This document shows positions 6,318 to 8,819 of a stretch of 8,819 bases of DNA, one piece after another. The stretch is taken from positions 1 to 8,819 of the forward strand of contig USOK01000054.1 in the NCBI GenBank assembly GCA_900556295.1. The letters are read 5' to 3'. How positions within the stretch are numbered: position 1 is the stretch's first letter; every line of letters begins with the position of its first letter. The notes below the pieces were generated by a model. That model did no database searches. It saw nothing but the letters and a program-made list of their open reading frames with translations, and was not told where the DNA came from. Both the position numbers and the translations under genes were made by a program. Source of the DNA: an uncultured bacterium. Lineage in GTDB: Bacteria > Cyanobacteriota > Vampirovibrionia > Gastranaerophilales > Gastranaerophilaceae.

Positions 6318-6482
6318 ATGGCAAATTTAGAAAAAGTTATTAATGTACTTACTGAGATTTAACATTTAGATCCAGAAAATCAAAATGCTAAAATTTCTAT
6401 CTGTGAAAAATATTTATTACAAGACCTGAGCAAGATGATAGTTATTATATTGAACTTTAATGATAACAATTGTGTCAATTGA
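6318..6482 (+). pseudogene. Small reading frame interrupted by an in-frame TAA
   Basis: An ATG at 6318 has a good AAAGGA (6305-6310) at 7 nt. It encodes MANLEKVINVLTEI and then meets TAA at 6360-6362. The same frame stays open afterwards (HLDPENQNAKISICEKYLL and on) to a TGA at 6480-6482. The codons after the stop look protein-like, so this may be a small gene of about 54 residues with one nonsense change. Near 6431 another frame reads QDDSYYIEL and then a stop at 6458-6460, which could be the original C-terminus after a frameshift. Alternatively the 14-codon frame is a real leader peptide. I do not recognise the family. Confidence 0.45.
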
Positions 6483-6489
6483 CTTGACT
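6470..6489. promoter_or_regulatory. Palindrome and TTGACT pair upstream of the DUF2924 gene
   Basis: TTGTGTCAA (6470-6478) is the exact reverse complement of TTGACACAA at 6236-6244 on the far side of the control region. It overlaps a perfect 10-bp palindrome GTCAATTGAC (6474-6483) and two TTGACT boxes (6479-6484 and 6484-6489). This looks like an operator/promoter for the recombinase pair, possibly bound by a phage regulator encoded elsewhere. No good -10 is found at 16-18 nt, so promoter assignment is uncertain. Confidence 0.4.
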
Positions 6490-6537
6490 TTATCCGCAAC
6501 AAGAGTGATTTATGTAAGAGAACAAAAAGGTGTATAC

Positions 6538-6855
6538 ATGGCATTAAATATTTTTGAAAAACGAATTAAAAATTGGGAAGAACAACACGGTTCCTTATCT
6601 CCTAAAGTTCAACGGAAAATTGACAAACTAGTTGAAAATTATGACAGAACTCAAAACATTGAAAAAGAGAACAAAGTTTTATCAATTACCGACGGAACAA
6701 AACTGGTTCGAGAATTTAAAGGGAAAAGATACTCTGTAACGGTTATCCCAAACGGTTTTGAATACAACGGCAGAACATACAAGAGCCTGTCTGCGATTGC
6801 CAACGAGATAACCGGTACTCGTTGGAATGGTAAGAAATTTTTCGGAGTTGCGTAA
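6538..6855 (+). CDS. DUF2924-family protein, recombinase partner
   Basis: The 105-residue product has the DUF2924 signature in its second half: GTKLVREFKGKRYSVTVIP, then NGFEYNGRTYKSLSAIANEI, then TGTRWNGKKFFG. The first part (IFEKRIKNWEEQHGSLSPKVQRKIDKL) is predicted helical. The function of the family is not established. Members commonly sit directly upstream of a large serine recombinase, as here, which suggests a role in DNA recombination such as a directionality or accessory factor; this is inference. The frame is open back to an ATG at 6460, but AAAAAGG (6524-6530) lies 7 nt before the ATG at 6538, where the conserved part begins, so I use 6538. The stop overlaps the recombinase ATG by one base (TAATG). 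Confidence 0.88.
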   Translation: MALNIFEKRIKNWEEQHGSLSPKVQRKIDKLVENYDRTQNIEKENKVLSITDGTKLVREFKGKRYSVTVIPNGFEYNGRTYKSLSAIANEITGTRWNGKKFFGVA

Positions 6856-8435
6856 TGAAAAAGAAAGTCAGATGTGCAATTTATACAAGAAAATCAACAG
6901 AAGAAGGACTTGAACAGGACTTCAACTCACTTGATGCTCAGCGAGAAGCCTGCGATGCTTATATAAAATCTCAAGTACATGAAGGCTGGGTATTAGTTGA
7001 CAAACAATATAATGATGGTGGATATTCAGGCGGAACAATGGAACGCCCCGCATTTAAAGAACTTTTAAAGGATATTGAAAATAATGAAATTGATATTGTT
7101 GTGGTATATAAAGTTGATCGTTTAACCCGCTCACTGATGGATTTTTCAAAAATTATTGATGTTTTTGACAAGCATAATGCATCATTTGTATCAATAACTC
7201 AGCATTTTAATACAACAACCTCAATGGGACGATTAACCCTCAATATCTTGCTATCATTTGCTCAATTTGAACGTGAAGTGACAGGAGAAAGAATTAGGGA
7301 TAAATTTGAAGCTTCGCGTAAAAAAGGGCTTTGGTTGTCAGGGATTTGTCCTTATGGATACGAAAAAGATGAGCATCATATATTGCATCCGCAACAGCCT
7401 TATGCAGATAATGTTCGGATTATTTACGAATCCTTTCTTGAAATGAAAAATGTTCTTAAATTAAAAAAATATCTTGCAGAAAATGAAATTTTAACCAGAA
7501 GCGGAAAAGAATTAGCCAAAGGAAGCTTATATCACATACTTTCAAATAAAGTTTATTTGGGTAAAATTATTCACAAAAACAAAGAATACGACGGATTGCA
7601 TGAGCCTATTATTTCGGAAGAATTGTTTAATAATGTGCAAAACTTATTAAAGGCAAATTCTGTTCAAAGAAAACACTCAACTAATGCTAAAACGGGCTCA
7701 CTACTTGCAGGATTATTATTTGATGACAAAGGAAACAAGATGTCGCCGTCTTACAGTAACGCTAATAACAAGCATTATAGATACTATATTAGTATGTCAA
7801 TTAAAAATCCTGTTGATTATGAACGCGGAGAGATAACAAAAATTTCAGCAGGTGAGATTGAAAATTTTGTACAAAATGATTTAAGGAAATTATTAAAAAA
7901 CACACATAAAATGCAAACATATCTTGAGAATTATTCAGTAGAACAACAGAAATTGATATTAGGTTTAATGGAATCTTCCGAAACGGATAAGGTATTTTTA
8001 AGAACTGCAATCAAGCGAGTTGAACTAAATGTTGACTACATAAGAATAAGCTATGATATCGCATATATTGTGAAACACTTTGCTACACTAGCTTTTAATG
8101 CAGAATTCAATCATATTGAAGAAGATGAACAAATAATTACAAACCGTATTGATGTGCGAATTTCTTTAACACCGCAACGGCAAAATAAGATTATAATTCT
8201 TGGTAAAGCGAATTATGATATGAAACTGATTCAGGCAATAGTGAAAAGTTTTTGGTATAACAAACTCGGAGCAGAAAGAAAACTTCCGATTGAAGCCAGA
8301 AACGGCAACAACAAACGATTGCGAAAACTAAGATTTCTGCCACCTGAGATAATAGAGAGCATAATGAACGGCACACAAGATCCGGAGCTAAATGTTAAGA
8401 AATTGATTGAGATGGCTGAAAAGACTGTTCTATAA
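6855..8435 (+). CDS. Large serine recombinase (integrase/resolvase-invertase superfamily)
   Basis: The 526-residue protein is a site-specific recombinase that probably integrates and excises this element. The N-terminal resolvase domain (about 5-150) has the catalytic serine S14 in IYTRKS, GGYSGGTMERP (55-65), VDRLTRS (87-93) with two active-site arginines, and SFAQFERE (134-141). The recombinase domain follows from about 165 (CPYGYEKDE) to about 265. The LLAGLLFDDKGNKMSPSY block replaces the usual Cys-rich zinc ribbon: I see no CxxC pair. The C-terminus ends with a RLRKLRFLPPEIIESIMNG segment. GGAG (6844-6847) lies 7 nt before the ATG, inside the DUF2924 gene, so the two are coupled. The gene looks intact. 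Being last in the module and next to non-coding DNA, it fits an element end. Confidence 0.93.
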   Translation: MKKKVRCAIYTRKSTEEGLEQDFNSLDAQREACDAYIKSQVHEGWVLVDKQYNDGGYSGGTMERPAFKELLKDIENNEIDIVVVYKVDRLTRSLMDFSKIIDVFDKHNASFVSITQHFNTTTSMGRLTLNILLSFAQFEREVTGERIRDKFEASRKKGLWLSGICPYGYEKDEHHILHPQQPYADNVRIIYESFLEMKNVLKLKKYLAENEILTRSGKELAKGSLYHILSNKVYLGKIIHKNKEYDGLHEPIISEELFNNVQNLLKANSVQRKHSTNAKTGSLLAGLLFDDKGNKMSPSYSNANNKHYRYYISMSIKNPVDYERGEITKISAGEIENFVQNDLRKLLKNTHKMQTYLENYSVEQQKLILGLMESSETDKVFLRTAIKRVELNVDYIRISYDIAYIVKHFATLAFNAEFNHIEEDEQIITNRIDVRISLTPQRQNKIIILGKANYDMKLIQAIVKSFWYNKLGAERKLPIEARNGNNKRLRKLRFLPPEIIESIMNGTQDPELNVKKLIEMAEKTVL

Positions 8436-8627
8436 GTGTTTTATTGTATATTCACTATAAATTCTTCACTTTGACCAATACATGCGTCATTTTTCGTAAA
8501 TTATTTGCCTCAGTTACCTCACTTCTGGTATTTGCAACCTATAGCATTATTTTATATGGTCCTTGAATGGGAGTTTTTAATTTGGCATTTAAAACATATG
8601 TAATTTAACTTACAGAACAAGATAGAA
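8436..8627. other. Non-coding gap after the recombinase, candidate attachment-site region
   Basis: This 192-nt gap lies between the ends of two convergent genes and shows no credible gene. Integrase-proximal DNA of this kind is where an attachment site would be expected. I could find no convincing repeat shared with the left side of the phage module, and serine-recombinase cores can be as short as 2 bp. A weak AGTG/CACT hairpin (about 8436-8455) with a 14-nt loop follows the recombinase stop but is too poor to call a terminator. Confidence 0.35.
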
Positions 8628-8819
8628 TTAACTTTGAGATAAAGATATATGATTATCTTTAATAGGTAGTTGTTTAAGTATTTTTGAATCAAAAGCATAA
8701 ATATGTTCCAGATACAATAAAATAGATAAGCGTGTAATATTTAACAATTTTAAAAATTGATTGTTATCTGAATTTTCAAAATCTAAATTAGATTCGCCAT
8801 CGTGTGCAATATTCGAACG
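8628..8819 (-). CDS. C-terminal end of a probable HEPN-domain protein, N-terminus outside window
   Basis: On the minus strand the frame is open from the right edge for 63 codons to a TAA at 8628-8630. The first visible residues are RSNIAH followed by DGESN. R-x4-H with an Asn and a following Asp/Gly is the catalytic motif of HEPN ribonucleases, for example the ApeA/Apea-like group. The next 35 residues (FLKLLNITRLSILLYLEHI and on) look like the closing helix of that domain, and a short tail then ends the protein. HEPN proteins cleave RNA in anti-phage defence and toxin systems. With only one motif and the Arg being the very last codon in the window, the call is moderate. It is convergent with the recombinase gene. 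Confidence 0.55.
   Translation of the reverse strand, partial: RSNIAHDGESNLDFENSDNNQFLKLLNITRLSILLYLEHIYAFDSKILKQLPIKDNHISLSQS

Larger units (their letters stand above)
6115..6537. other. Divergent control region of the phage module
   Basis: These 423 nt separate the leftward methyltransferase operon from the rightward recombinase pair. From the left they hold the methyltransferase ribosome site (6122-6127) and a very AT-rich stretch to about 6230. Next comes a cluster of TTGAC-type elements: TTGACA at 6236, TTGACT at 6259, and a GTCTT/AAGAC inverted repeat at 6256-6276. A TATATAAAT run at 6286 follows, then a small interrupted frame (6318-6482), and finally more TTGAC elements at 6470-6489. 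A TATATA -10 is plausible, but its best -35 (TTGACT, 6259-6264) is 21 nt away, so no promoter is convincing. No RNA gene is recognised. Confidence 0.5.

Noticed and set aside
6460..6537. Longer start for the DUF2924 protein at 6460.
   Set aside because: No ribosome site precedes it, the extra residues are not like the family, and the ATG at 6538 has a well-placed AAAAAGG.
8428..8455. Hairpin AGTG/CACT just after the recombinase stop as a terminator.
   Set aside because: Short bulged stem, 14-nt loop and no T run.
2934..8576. GGGAGTTT occurs at 2934-2941 and at 8569-8576, flanking the phage module, as if an attachment-core direct repeat.
   Set aside because: An 8-nt match in AT-rich DNA is expected by chance, the flanks do not extend it, and the left copy is simply one arm of the terminator hairpin.
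1..8819. CRISPR array, tRNA or rRNA genes, insertion-sequence ends.
   Set aside because: No regularly spaced repeats, cloverleaf-like segments, rRNA signatures or transposase genes were seen on reading both strands.

Overview
The window is AT-rich and uses the standard bacterial code, with TAA and TGA both acting as ordinary stops. Most genes have clear Shine-Dalgarno sites. It looks like an accessory region of a low-GC bacterial chromosome: part of a degraded prophage or integrative element lies between genes of the defence and RNA-repair type. The combination of large terminase, DUF5681 protein, ParB-methyltransferase, DUF2924 protein and large serine recombinase is one I associate with prophages of alphaproteobacteria and other AT-rich gut or host-associated bacteria. 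The host assignment is inference only.

Left part (1-2840). A PD-(D/E)XK nuclease-superfamily gene runs leftward off the window edge. It is divergent from a 71-residue XRE/Cro-type regulator. The regulator gene ends exactly where a leftward two-gene operon ends; that operon encodes an unrecognised 114-residue protein followed by an RtcB-family RNA ligase. Two signals link these genes. One is a 19-nt motif (TATGTC-N5-CTGACGTA, 16 of 19 identical) that sits between nuclease and regulator and again just upstream of the RNA-ligase operon. The other is a GACT-N3-AGTC inverted repeat in front of the regulator gene, resembling the C-boxes of restriction-modification controller proteins. I infer a small regulon in which the XRE protein may control itself, the nuclease and the RNA-ligase operon. 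This is the best candidate here for an undescribed system.

Middle part (2917-6114). A bidirectional hairpin terminator closes a leftward, overlapping three-gene phage operon: ParB-domain DNA methyltransferase, then a DUF5681 protein, then the terminase large subunit. Portal, capsid and tail genes, which normally follow terminase, are absent. The phage module is therefore a remnant, a satellite or a rearranged element.

Right part (6115-8435). A divergent control region of about 420 nt carries TTGAC-type repeats and a small interrupted reading frame. It is followed by a rightward, translationally coupled pair: a DUF2924 protein and a 526-residue large serine recombinase, presumably the element's integrase.

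Right edge (8436-8819). About 190 nt of non-coding DNA, the natural place for an attachment site, is followed by the C-terminal 63 codons of a leftward gene. Its visible part opens with an R-x4-H motif followed by helical sequence, as at the end of a HEPN ribonuclease domain. The recombinase module is thus next to another probable RNA-targeting or defence gene.
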